A stretch of DNA of 64,000 nt from Cellvibrio sp. UBA7671. GTDB lineage: Bacteria > Pseudomonadota > Gammaproteobacteria > Pseudomonadales > Cellvibrionaceae. Below, piece after piece: positions 41,755 to 49,550 of the stretch. The DNA lies in the NCBI GenBank assembly GCA_002483145.1, contig DLHJ01000014.1, forward strand, positions 620,001 through 684,000. Direction: 5' to 3'. Under the pieces are notes generated by a model. It worked only from the letters and a program-made list of their open reading frames with translations, was not told where the DNA came from and did not search any database. How positions within the stretch are numbered: the first letter of the stretch is position 1; each line of letters opens with the position of its first letter. Both the position numbers and the translations under genes were made by a program.

Positions 41755-42468
41755 TCATATAGTTCGAATTAGAGCAAAGCTCGCTTCGTCAAAATCAAAG
41801 CCAAAATTAAACAAGTGATCATCCTCGTCTTTGCATTCGATTGAGAAAAATGGTTCAGAAATTGAAGGCTTCTGGCCGTCTAGCCGGAAAGTTGCAATTG
41901 CGCCAGAATTAACGTGCGTGCCAACGAAATTAAAAACTAAACTTTCAAAATTGTAGGTAACTATTTTTAAATCTTTTGCGAAGCCCCTACCGTTATTTTT
42001 AATCTCAATGTCCCAACTCCCATTTGATTTTTTCAGGATCCTCGCTGTGAGTTCAGGCTTTATTTCACGCCTCCGGAGGTCTTCTAAGTATTTCTTATTC
42101 TCCTCGAATTCAGATCTATGAAAGTGATGTGCTTGCTCGGAAATATCAACTTGTCTTTTTGAGCTGTCAGCTATTATCTGGTTTGAGCGTACATAAAGTG
42201 ACAATTCAGTGAGCTGCGCTTCCAATGCCTTAGTATTTAATTGCAACTCCTCCCCCTGCTGCCTATACCCCGCAACCAACCAGAACAGCGCGAGTGGGGA
42301 CATAGTGCCCGCCAAAAAATCGCCTATCGCATTTGGGTCCATGGACAAAAACTTGTCCCATTTAAAAAACACATACGCCGCAACACCACCCAACCAAACA
42401 ACTGTAACCGCAATTGCCCACTTGGTTGATGTACGCATCTTTTGTTTTTCCTGCTTTATTTCTTCCAT
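41755..42468 (-). CDS. Two-helix membrane protein with coiled coil, possible exclusion/defence factor
   Basis: I cannot assign a function. The start was placed at MEEIKQEKQK (237 residues), since the longer frame adds 24 unlikely residues. Two membrane helices (residues about 15-35 and 50-70) surround a short loop, with the motif IGDFLAGTMSPLALFWLVAGYRQQ after it. A coiled coil follows (about 75-135), then a soluble beta-rich C-terminal domain. A similar helix pair with a GDxxxGxxxPxxxF signature opens the AbiC-like protein at 43177. It is divergent from the C4-like leader and AT-richer than core genes. Confidence 0.7.
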   Translation of the reverse strand: MEEIKQEKQKMRTSTKWAIAVTVVWLGGVAAYVFFKWDKFLSMDPNAIGDFLAGTMSPLALFWLVAGYRQQGEELQLNTKALEAQLTELSLYVRSNQIIADSSKRQVDISEQAHHFHRSEFEENKKYLEDLRRREIKPELTARILKKSNGSWDIEIKNNGRGFAKDLKIVTYNFESLVFNFVGTHVNSGAIATFRLDGQKPSISEPFFSIECKDEDDHLFNFGFDFDEASFALIRTI

Positions 42469-42579
42469 ATCTACCCGCCCACTAAAAGTAAACAAAAACC
42501 CCGTTATTACACAATATTGCACTGTATTACACATTGACACAGCAAACCACCCGCACTACTCTACCAATGCAACGGCAAA

Positions 42580-42808
42580 ATCCGCTGCCAGGACTGGTAC
42601 TCCTGAAAACTTTCTAGGAGCAACAAGCGCGCTCTGCGCTTTTTTTGTTGCTGGCTTTCGGCTACCTTGCGTTATGGCGGCTGGGCGGGGCTACCCTTCG
42701 GGGTGGGCCGGTTTCCTAGAGTTCCGGTAGTACCAACCCTGTCCAGTCGCCTCCATGACTTGGTACTCATGCAGGCGGTTTTATAGGAAATTAAACTAGG
42801 TCTGTATT
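42580..42808 (+). ncRNA. Structured leader resembling phage C4 antisense RNA
   Basis: The stretch folds into several strong elements. AGCGC-GCTCT-GCGCT with T7 at 42626-42646 is terminator-like, and flanking CAACA/TGTTG extends the stem. GGCTACCC-TTCG-GGGTGGGCC forms a hairpin at about 42689-42709. CCGG...CCGG encloses a loop with TTTCCTAG, whose CCTAG is complementary to CTAGG at 42796-42800, the ribosome site of the next gene. AGTACCA (42729-42735) can pair either with TGGTACT at 42595-42601 or with the copy at 42761-42767. This layout resembles C4 RNAs of P1/P4-type prophages as I remember them. No covariance search was possible. Confidence 0.5.
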
Positions 42809-43132
42809 ATGAAAACTAACTCCGCACGCAAAACTTCCCCTGCAACACCGGAAACAAAACTCCGCCGTGTAATTAAATTAGACGCATCGCAATTCGCGAT
42901 CTACACCACCGGCACAATCGATATTTTAAATCCCGACGGTGAACCAATCGATTGCATTGGCAACACTGTTACCTTGCTCAATTCAAATGAAGCACGCGAG
43001 AAGTTGGCAAACAATTTACGCTTGATTGAAGAATTGCTTTTAAACAGCCACGATGGAATTCAATTATCTGAACATGCAGTTGCAGGGCTCGCGGAAACGC
43101 TATCGCGCGCTGAAAGGATGATTGGTAACTAA
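42809..43132 (+). CDS. Small protein under the C4-like leader
   Basis: This 107-residue protein is not recognised with certainty. It has a basic N-terminal 20 residues, a short beta segment (FAIYTTGTIDILNPDGEP) and a helical C-terminal half (REKLANNLRLIEELLL, AGLAETLSRAERMIG). In analogous prophage loci a C4 RNA controls a small anti-repressor or cell-division inhibitor (Icd-like) gene. The position suggests that type of role, but nothing in the protein proves it. The ribosome site CTAGG lies eight bases before the ATG and is the part the leader could mask. Confidence 0.65.
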   Translation: MKTNSARKTSPATPETKLRRVIKLDASQFAIYTTGTIDILNPDGEPIDCIGNTVTLLNSNEAREKLANNLRLIEELLLNSHDGIQLSEHAVAGLAETLSRAERMIGN

Positions 43133-43142
43133 AAATAATTAA
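43126..43142 (+). repeat. Intergenic direct repeat, copy 1
   Basis: TAACTAAAAATAATTAA is identical to 44731-44747. It includes the stop codon of the small gene upstream, and GGCGGCC-GGTT-GGCCGCC follows as a hairpin at 43143-43160. At copy 2 only part of that hairpin (GGCCGCC at 44759-44765) remains. Confidence 0.75.
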
Positions 43143-43176
43143 GGCGGCCGGTTGGCCGCCACACCGGAGACAAAAT

Positions 43177-43881
43177 GTGACTAAAAGAGGCAAGTTTATA
43201 TACTTTGGACTCATAGCAACTTCAGCACTGATAATTATAAACGCAATCTATTGGCTCATTCATTTTTACCTGAAGTCATCAAACGTATTGGATGAGCAAT
43301 TGGGAGGGCCTGCTGAGTTTGGCCAATTTGGAGATATGATCGGAGGGATCTTAAATCCAGTCTTTGGGTTTATCACAACAATAGTTGTGCTGTATACGCT
43401 GTATCTAGAATTGGAGAGCAGCAAAAACAACGAACTAGTACGTCAACGGAATGAATTGCATGATTATCTAATCAAAGCTCTAAAACAATATGATGAGGAA
43501 GTAAACAAAAAGCAATTTAATAACCAAAGCTTTTTAGATAGATATACCATTAATAATCTATTCAATCCCGAAATGCTAGGTGAATATGAGCAAGCATTTT
43601 TCCTTCTGGATAAATACAACAAGAATCATAAACCGATTCCACCAACAGAATCTAATCCAATAATTAGACCGTTAGGTCGAATTCAATTAAAGCAAGAATA
43701 TATAATTAGGGCATACGTCAGTTTAATAAAAATACACGATATTGGAATAATTAAAGCAGGTCTAGCAATGGAGCTGTTAGGCTGGATTAAAACTCAGCGG
43801 GAGCACAGAATTTTGTCCGGTGACGAATCAGAAAAAATTACAGACCAAGTAATGAAATTATTTCCCGATGGCGCTATATAA
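43177..43881 (+). CDS. Putative phage abortive-infection membrane protein (AbiC-like)
   Basis: The N terminus has two membrane helices (residues about 8-30 and 52-74). Between and after them lies AEFGQFGDMIGGILNPVFGF, which resembles the signature of the putative phage abortive infection family (putAbiC). The cytoplasmic remainder is helical (to residue 234). It starts at a GTG with CGGAGA upstream. The gene is clearly AT-richer than the phage structural genes, suggesting transfer. As part of the prophage it may exclude competing phages (inference from family and context). Confidence 0.65.
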   Translation: MTKRGKFIYFGLIATSALIIINAIYWLIHFYLKSSNVLDEQLGGPAEFGQFGDMIGGILNPVFGFITTIVVLYTLYLELESSKNNELVRQRNELHDYLIKALKQYDEEVNKKQFNNQSFLDRYTINNLFNPEMLGEYEQAFFLLDKYNKNHKPIPPTESNPIIRPLGRIQLKQEYIIRAYVSLIKIHDIGIIKAGLAMELLGWIKTQREHRILSGDESEKITDQVMKLFPDGAI

Positions 43882-43911
43882 TTTTTTTGAATATTAGTCA
43901 TCTGTAGGGGC

Positions 43912-43934
43912 AGGCCGCGATTTAATTCTATCGC
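43912..43934 (+). repeat. Intergenic repeat related to 44773-44795
   Basis: AGGCCGCGATTTAATTCTATCG matches AGGCCACGATTTAACTCTATTCG before the next gene but one with only a few differences. Together with the 17-base repeat it shows that spacers between these accessory genes share sequence. Confidence 0.65.
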
Positions 43935-44018
43935 AGTCCGCTTATCTCAACCAAAATTATCTGCTTGAAATTTATTCACCCTAGAAACATCACAATCAGA
44001 CATTAGAGGGAGTAAAAA

Positions 44019-44549
44019 ATGGAAGCAATTGAAGTAATAGACACTGCAGTTAAAGTAGGACTTGGCGCGCTCATAACGGGCTTGACTACATACGCAATAA
44101 CAAAGGCAAACCATAAATCTGAAAAGTCTAAGGAAGCAGTAAAAAAACGAGCAGAATTATTGACGTACTCGCTGGAAAAAATTGAAACTTATTTTAATGC
44201 AATGAACGACCTTGGAGGCTTGATAAACGGATTGCATGAATTGGGTTATGAAGCGGGAGCAATCCCCTTAGAACAAATCAATTATTTCCATGAAACAGAC
44301 GACAATCTTGTGAAAGCAGCGGAATCTCGAGTTATCGCGAGCTCAAGACTTAAGTTAATGGGCTTAAAAAATATTGCATCCTTACTTGAAGACACTAGGA
44401 AGCTAGAAGATGAACTCAGACATAAATCAGCGTTCAAATCCGAGCTGATATCCTCAGAAGAACTAATGCAAATCATGGGAAATATCATCGCGAAAAGAGA
44501 TGAAATATATGAACTGCTATCAAATGAATTTACAGCACTTTATGAATAG
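44019..44549 (+). CDS. Unrecognised membrane-anchored helical protein
   Basis: This 176-residue protein has one N-terminal membrane helix (VKVGLGALITGLTTYAITKA, residues about 11-30), then a charged, helical, coiled-coil-like body. A good ribosome site (GAGGGAG) precedes the ATG. It is AT-rich and stands alone between spacers. I do not recognise the family; an anchored helical effector or regulator of phage exclusion is possible but only by context. Confidence 0.6.
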   Translation: MEAIEVIDTAVKVGLGALITGLTTYAITKANHKSEKSKEAVKKRAELLTYSLEKIETYFNAMNDLGGLINGLHELGYEAGAIPLEQINYFHETDDNLVKAAESRVIASSRLKLMGLKNIASLLEDTRKLEDELRHKSAFKSELISSEELMQIMGNIIAKRDEIYELLSNEFTALYE

Positions 44550-44805
44550 CGACAGAAAAATTAGTCAAAATCCGGATCAACTCCCAAATTAAGCAAATCT
44601 AGCGCCCGCTCTCCAAAACAAAATTGCCCAAATGAAAAGTTAATATTTAGCAGAACAACTTGGGCGTAATTGGTGAAATTTCCGTAGCGGGGTAAGCAAA
44701 TACGATATATTAAACAGAAGGAAGTAATTTTAACTAAAAATAATTAAATCGGACAGATGGCCGCCTTGCAAAAGGCCACGATTTAACTCTATTCGAGGAC
44801 GAAAA
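44550..44805 (+). other. Spacer with repeats, no gene
   Basis: This 256-base AT-rich spacer contains the second copy of the 17-base repeat at 44731-44747 and the related AGGCCACGATTTAACTCTA element at 44773-44795. An inverted pair TTGCCCAA (44625-44632) and TTGGGCG (44661-44667) also lies here. I see no coding frame in it. Confidence 0.6.
44731..44747 (+). repeat. Intergenic direct repeat, copy 2
   Basis: TAACTAAAAATAATTAA is exactly repeated from 43126-43142. It lies 59 bases upstream of the next gene. Confidence 0.75.
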
Positions 44806-45546
44806 ATGTTAGTTAAATTTTGTGAGCATAAATACAATCCGCTCGGTGCGTGTAAAACGATAAGGCTAGGCACAATTGAGTATTATCGAACACTCAATCC
44901 CTCATTCACGATTGCAGACCCTCATGAAGGGGTAGATTCGTATGACGTAGACTATTTTTCAGAAGTGCCAAATGAAGAATGCAAAAAGTTTCTAGCGAAC
45001 GGATATTTTAATTTAGGCGACGCTAAACGTGTAACAATGGTTGGCGTAAAAATTAAAAGAACGCACCCTAATTGTTACATCTGGTGCTGCAAAAAAATTG
45101 AGGGCCAATTAAAAAAAGGAGATGGACGCTCTATAGACGTTAAATATTCATCGCACTACATAATTAAATCTCCAGAAGAATTCGCAAACCATGCAAAAAA
45201 AATGCTTCATCAGAATTTATCAATCGATAGTTTTGACGAAAGTTCTCAACACTACATTTCTGGAAATTCACTTTCAATTACTGATCTTGAGCTACATTGT
45301 TATTACGATGAAATAAGATATGTTCCTCAGAAAATGGGGGCTTTCTTCGGAGAGCATTCCTTCCACTACAATCAAGATATTCCTGATTTCATAAGACACG
45401 TTTTCACAAAACCTGAGAAGCACAAACATGAAAGTGAATTCCGTTTTCTTTTTAGTATTTTTTGCCCAATAAACAAAAGGCTATTGACCGTTAAGAAAGA
45501 TCCTATTAATTTGCAATGGATACCCAATAGTGCTATTGGTTTATAG
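44806..45546 (+). CDS. Unrecognised soluble protein, DUF2971-like features
   Basis: This 246-residue protein has no membrane helix. An N-terminal IRLGTIEYYRTLNPSF, a central ISGNSLSITDLELHCYYDEI and a C-terminal HKHESEFRFLFSIF recall the pattern of DUF2971 and related proteins, which end in a conserved E-x-R/E-FRF block. The match is weak and made by eye. Family members often sit in prophages and defence loci, and their biochemistry is unknown. The gene is AT-rich, has its own ribosome site (GAGGACG) and ends against a terminator facing the phage late genes. Confidence 0.6.
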   Translation: MLVKFCEHKYNPLGACKTIRLGTIEYYRTLNPSFTIADPHEGVDSYDVDYFSEVPNEECKKFLANGYFNLGDAKRVTMVGVKIKRTHPNCYIWCCKKIEGQLKKGDGRSIDVKYSSHYIIKSPEEFANHAKKMLHQNLSIDSFDESSQHYISGNSLSITDLELHCYYDEIRYVPQKMGAFFGEHSFHYNQDIPDFIRHVFTKPEKHKHESEFRFLFSIFCPINKRLLTVKKDPINLQWIPNSAIGL

Positions 45547-45598
45547 TAAATAACAGGTTAGGCTCCGTTCTTTGCATTCATGATTAGCTTTAATGCAA

Positions 45599-45632
45599 AC
45601 AAAAAAGCCCCATGCAATTACATGAGGCTTTT
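45599..45632. terminator. Bidirectional terminator at the end of the phage late operon
   Basis: AAAAAGCCCCATG and CATGAGGCTTTT form a stem with an A run on one side and a T run on the other. It separates the convergent accessory gene (ends 45546) and the late operon (ends 45648). Confidence 0.75.
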
Positions 45633-45647
45633 CACAGTCAGTAACTG

Positions 45648-45911
45648 TCAATTTAACCCCGCAGGCTGCGGGCTAATAATCGTGTGAATGGGAATAGCCT
45701 GATACATCCCTGAAAGCTCATCAACACGCGCATAGGCCTGTTCTGACGTTTCATAAATCTGCGGCACCGGATCGTTATCAACGCGAAAAGTCATATCGTA
45801 AGCGGTGATTTTGCCGCCCATATCAGACTTCCAATTTTTTATTTCCGATTCGCTTCGCGACTCATTAATTGAGCCGTCATCCGCAACCAATCGATAAACT
45901 AATTCACCCAT
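45648..45911 (-). CDS. Small phage protein, function unknown
   Basis: This 87-residue acidic protein (MGELVYRLVADDGS) is the last gene of the late operon, 18 bases after a tail fibre gene. The position is that of a fibre-associated or fibre-assembly protein, but I see no known motif. Confidence 0.6.
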   Translation of the reverse strand: MGELVYRLVADDGSINESRSESEIKNWKSDMGGKITAYDMTFRVDNDPVPQIYETSEQAYARVDELSGMYQAIPIHTIISPQPAGLN

Positions 45912-45928
45912 TTTAAAACCTCACCTCA

Positions 45929-46735
45929 TTAAAAAGACCGATTAACTTTCGTTTCTTCGTGTGACATATAATCAAACGCCGCAACATCCTGCGCAGTAAC
46001 GCCGCTGGATGTTGCAATCACCCCATGACCAACGCGATAAACGCCATCAGTGGGTAAATTTGTCGATACGGTTTGCGCCGCAATTAATGCACCCGCGCCA
46101 TCAAACACACTGAATGTTGCTGAAGCGCCATTATCTGCAATCACAATTTTTAACTTGTAGTACACACCCGCAGTAAGCGTTGTTATCACCGGCGATGAGG
46201 TATACACGTTGTTGATCCCACAGCGCCCCACAACAGAACCTGCCGTAACAACAAACGCCACTTCATGGTTCCCAGCAGAAGATGAAATAGAATTTGTGTA
46301 GCCTAAAACAACTTGCGATGTTGCATAAGCAACGGGCGAAACATAAAAAATAAAACGCGATACTTCACCACCGGAAAGCGCAAAAGCGGTGTTGGCAGTC
46401 AGTGCCCGGTAGCCGCTGTTTGCAGTAGTGGATGACCTGAACATGTACATCCCAGGGTGAGCAACCAAGTTACCCGCCGATACTGAGTTTGCACTGCCAC
46501 CCGAGTTTGCGCCAAATGTCCACGCAGACGCATTATTGCTAATAAATTCATTTTCAATTTTCACAAACGTGTTTGCTGCGGGGTTACGCCATTCCGTCGC
46601 AAAAGGCGTAGAACCATTTTTAGCAAGCAGTTGCCCGTCAATACCGTCAATAGGAATTAGGCGCGGCATGATCGAATTAAACTTCTCCCTGATAGCGATC
46701 GTCAATAAATTCACTCGCTCAACAAGTGTGTTCAT
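45929..46735 (-). CDS. Phage tail fibre/receptor-binding candidate
   Basis: This 268-residue protein has a short helical N terminus (LVERVNLLTIAIREKFNSI) and the segment IDGIDGQLLAKNGSTPFATEWRN that is common in tail proteins. The rest is a long Ala/Ser/Thr/Gly-rich beta domain like a lectin-type head. It lies head to tail with the previous gene with no gap. The architecture suggests a distal adhesin that determines host binding. Confidence 0.65.
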   Translation of the reverse strand: MNTLVERVNLLTIAIREKFNSIMPRLIPIDGIDGQLLAKNGSTPFATEWRNPAANTFVKIENEFISNNASAWTFGANSGGSANSVSAGNLVAHPGMYMFRSSTTANSGYRALTANTAFALSGGEVSRFIFYVSPVAYATSQVVLGYTNSISSSAGNHEVAFVVTAGSVVGRCGINNVYTSSPVITTLTAGVYYKLKIVIADNGASATFSVFDGAGALIAAQTVSTNLPTDGVYRVGHGVIATSSGVTAQDVAAFDYMSHEETKVNRSF

Positions 46736-47263
46736 TTACACAAGTCCTGCAGTAAATGTGGTTACAAAATTGGTGTCCGGATCGCCAATTTCATCAGCAC
46801 CATATGCCGCGATATTGGTTCGCGCATTTTGTTTTTGCGTCAGCGTAAGCCCTTGCGTATTAATATCGGTACGCACGCGGCTTGAAAGTGCGGCGGTCAT
46901 AGTGCCAACAAAATTAGCATCGTTATTCAGCGCGTTTGCCAGCTCTTGCAACGTATCAAGCGCAGCTGGGGCACCCGCCAAAACACCGTTTAAACCCGCC
47001 GTAATTTCGCTAGCGATTTTGGTAATAGACCAGGTGCTGGTAGTGCTATCGCTCAGCGCATCATTGATCGAAGCACCGCCACCACCGGCGACGGAATCCA
47101 CAGCTACTTTTAATTCATTGATCGCCGCAACCAAATTGGTTTTGTTGGCAGTATTCAATGCAGATAAGTCCACCATTTTCCCGTTAAGCAAAGTTCTTAA
47201 AATTTTGCACTCGGTTGCAATAACGGTGGATAAATCTTTAATGCGTTGCTCTAAAGTACTCAT
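46736..47263 (-). CDS. Phage tail fibre-like protein
   Basis: This 175-residue protein starts with a helical segment (MSTLEQRIKDLSTVIATE). It contains LNTANKTNLVAAINELK and APAALDTLQELANALNNDAN, short repeats widely seen in phage tail fibres. With the next gene it forms a second fibre module far from the main fibre gene. Confidence 0.7.
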   Translation of the reverse strand: MSTLEQRIKDLSTVIATECKILRTLLNGKMVDLSALNTANKTNLVAAINELKVAVDSVAGGGGASINDALSDSTTSTWSITKIASEITAGLNGVLAGAPAALDTLQELANALNNDANFVGTMTAALSSRVRTDINTQGLTLTQKQNARTNIAAYGADEIGDPDTNFVTTFTAGLV

Positions 47264-47273
47264 GTCTTCCCCT

Positions 47274-47519
47274 TCACACTAATTGGTTTTGAAACCACAA
47301 ACTAACATCGCCAATGTCCGGGATTGAGCCTGCGGGTAATTCATCCTCCCACCCATAATCAAACGCACCACCGCCGCGAGCCTTCAAAACTTTTGGCGCA
47401 CCGGTTGGCGCGGGTGGAACGCCTGCAAAGCTATTTACATTCTTTGCAACCGTTTTGTTTTCAACCTTTACCGGTACTGTCACCGCATTAGGTTGAACAA
47501 TTACATCAACCGTTATCAT
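47274..47519 (-). CDS. Small phage tail-region protein
   Basis: The 81-residue protein has a Val/Pro-rich beta N terminus and a Gly-rich middle (GAPKVLKARGGGAFDYGW). It overlaps the gene before it by 14 bases. Function is unknown. Confidence 0.55.
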   Translation of the reverse strand: MITVDVIVQPNAVTVPVKVENKTVAKNVNSFAGVPPAPTGAPKVLKARGGGAFDYGWEDELPAGSIPDIGDVSLWFQNQLV

Positions 47520-47862
47520 TGCGGGTCACTCCACGTTTGAAAATTATTTCAATGGTGTCACTACGCGCGCCGCGCACACCATCGGTAATCCACACATCTA
47601 ACACAGCCTTTTGAAAATCAAGCCCAATGGTGATAGATGGCGGAATCTCTAATCGCAGTTGGCCACCATCCAAATCCCGCGTAAAAAATGGCGAATCATC
47701 CTCCACCGATAAAAGCACCGCGCCACCTTCTCGCTGGTTGCGCAATTCGCTTCTGGCAGTAAAACCATTAAGCGGTAAAGCCGTTGTTGCATCAGTTTTA
47801 AAATTACAGATAAAGGTGAACGGCTCACCAGCGACCATAAAATGCATATTGTTATCAGTCAT
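47506..47862 (-). CDS. Small phage structural-region protein
   Basis: The 118-residue protein looks like a compact beta-sandwich (MHFMVAGEPFTFICNFKTD, then LRLEIPPSITIGL). It lies between the spike gene and the second fibre module, so a connecting role is possible. I do not recognise a family. Confidence 0.55.
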   Translation of the reverse strand: MTDNNMHFMVAGEPFTFICNFKTDATTALPLNGFTARSELRNQREGGAVLLSVEDDSPFFTRDLDGGQLRLEIPPSITIGLDFQKAVLDVWITDGVRGARSDTIEIIFKRGVTRNDNG

Positions 47863-47871
47863 AAAACACCC

Positions 47872-48852
47872 TTATTCAACAATGGGATCAAGCCGCGATT
47901 TCAACGCATCTGCAGACGTTTTTTCACCGCCATAAGCACCGCTTTGGTCTGGCTTTTTTGTTTTAAGTGGGTTGCCGTTGTCGGTATATTCGTGCGTGTG
48001 ATCTTTAGCAATGTTGGCAATATTCGCGACTAGCTGAATCAACTCACTCAAAATCTGCAACACGTTTTCGCCTTCACTGCCCAGCCAAACAGTGCCGCCG
48101 TTCTGCACCTTAATTAACTGTTTCAGCACGGCGAATGAATCGGCGATGTTGCCAATGCGCTGCTGTAAATCCCGCGCCACCTTCACATTGCAATCACTGG
48201 CAGTCGTTAAATTTAAATTGTCCGCCGCCGCAATGTTGCAAACACCACCGCTTAACAGTTTCAGCGCACCCAACGCTTCAATTATTTTTGTACCTAATAC
48301 CTGCTCTGTACTGTTGCGCTTAACTTGCGCAAAAAATTCGTGCGCCGTGGTAGTAGCGGAATAACAATGCAGTGCAAAACGCAAACAGTCATCTGTAATA
48401 TTGGCGTTGGTGCTTCGCTCCCAATTACCGGCCACATTAGCGCGCTGGAAAACACCGGTACCGGCCTGCAATAAAAGCTCACCTGGTGCAACAGCGGGCA
48501 AACTTAAACCGTCTGTTAAAATGGTGCGAATAAATGGCTTGCTGGGCAATCCATACGCAAACGCCATCTCCACAATTGCGCCCGCTTCCGGGAACCCAAA
48601 AACACCGCGCTCTAAACCCGCACAGCTCGCCGGTAATGGCACTGCCTTAAAAACCGGGAACAAAGCATCGGGCAAATCATTTTCATCTAGCACCACTACA
48701 TCAACTGCATAGCGGGTGCGGAACTTTTCACTCAGTGCAGGCGATAAAACCGGGTCACAAACGCTTTCAACACGCGCAAAAACCGGTAGGTGATACATGC
48801 CCACAAGCTCGGGCTTATTGCGGTCTACAATACGGCTGATTTGTTTATCCAT
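47872..48852 (-). CDS. Baseplate central spike candidate (gp5/gpV-like)
   Basis: The N-terminal half has an OB-fold-like region typical of contractile spikes (VGMYHLPVFARVESVCDP, then FPEAGAIVEMAFAYGLPSKPF). Toward the end is KDHTHEYTDNGNPLK, a HxH-type motif found in many spike tips and near-tip regions, where His may bind metal. Its 326 residues start at MDKQISRIVD, with GGGGGA just upstream; a GTG 12 bases earlier is the alternative. It overlaps the hub gene. Confidence 0.7.
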   Translation of the reverse strand: MDKQISRIVDRNKPELVGMYHLPVFARVESVCDPVLSPALSEKFRTRYAVDVVVLDENDLPDALFPVFKAVPLPASCAGLERGVFGFPEAGAIVEMAFAYGLPSKPFIRTILTDGLSLPAVAPGELLLQAGTGVFQRANVAGNWERSTNANITDDCLRFALHCYSATTTAHEFFAQVKRNSTEQVLGTKIIEALGALKLLSGGVCNIAAADNLNLTTASDCNVKVARDLQQRIGNIADSFAVLKQLIKVQNGGTVWLGSEGENVLQILSELIQLVANIANIAKDHTHEYTDNGNPLKTKKPDQSGAYGGEKTSADALKSRLDPIVE

Positions 48853-49550
48853 CGTGTCCCCCACGGGTTGTTATCCCACTCCAATTCCATGTGTGCATCA
48901 CTAAAATTTACGCCGGTAATAATTCCACCGCTTGTGAACTTCACACCTGGGCGAATACTGGGAACCGCTGGCACCTTGGCAGAATTTGCAATCCCGCTGG
49001 CGGCCTGCCACTCCACCGGCAGTTCAATTTCTTTGCCTGCCCAATAGCTATGCTGCCAGGCACCCACAAACACATTGCCATCGCCCTGCTGCTGCCAAAT
49101 CATTTGCGGAATGCGATACACGCGCGCCAGTGAATCCATGCAGTGGTAGCCGTTACCAATTGAATAAAACGCCGGGGCTTTGGTTTTACAATAATCCTGC
49201 GGTGGATGAACAAACGTAACCGCTGTAGTTTTGCTGATACCGGCCAGCACATCGGGTAACGCACAATTGCGTAAATTCAACGGCATAACCCGGTTCAACG
49301 CCGCCGATAATTCACGGCAAAAAATGCACTGCTGCTTTTTATCAACCGCAAAGCTAATTTCGATAAACCCTGTAAATATCACGCTCAATGCATCAGGCTT
49401 GTATCCAATACTGAATTGCACAACACCCGAGGCCTTGGCACCAATGAACGTAAAAGCAGCCCTGCCCGGCGTGAATAAATTCAACCGCACATCGTCGGTA
49501 TTCAGTTCAACCGCCGTGCCATTAATCGTCAGCAGTTTATGCAGCTTCAT
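48825..49550 (-). CDS. Baseplate hub candidate (gpD-like)
   Basis: This 241-residue protein lies just before the spike gene, the usual place for the hub in contractile tails. The N-terminal half is beta-rich (LLTINGTAVELNTDDVRLNLFT) and a later FVGAWQHSYWAGKEIELP segment resembles hub domains. The assignment rests mostly on position. Its start lies inside the end of the previous gene by 14 bases. Confidence 0.55.
   Translation of the reverse strand: MKLHKLLTINGTAVELNTDDVRLNLFTPGRAAFTFIGAKASGVVQFSIGYKPDALSVIFTGFIEISFAVDKKQQCIFCRELSAALNRVMPLNLRNCALPDVLAGISKTTAVTFVHPPQDYCKTKAPAFYSIGNGYHCMDSLARVYRIPQMIWQQQGDGNVFVGAWQHSYWAGKEIELPVEWQAASGIANSAKVPAVPSIRPGVKFTSGGIITGVNFSDAHMELEWDNNPWGTRWINKSAVL

Noticed and set aside
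42541-43180. CRISPR-like array from the short repeats in the accessory island
   Set aside because: Only two copies of each repeat, unequal spacing and no cas genes.
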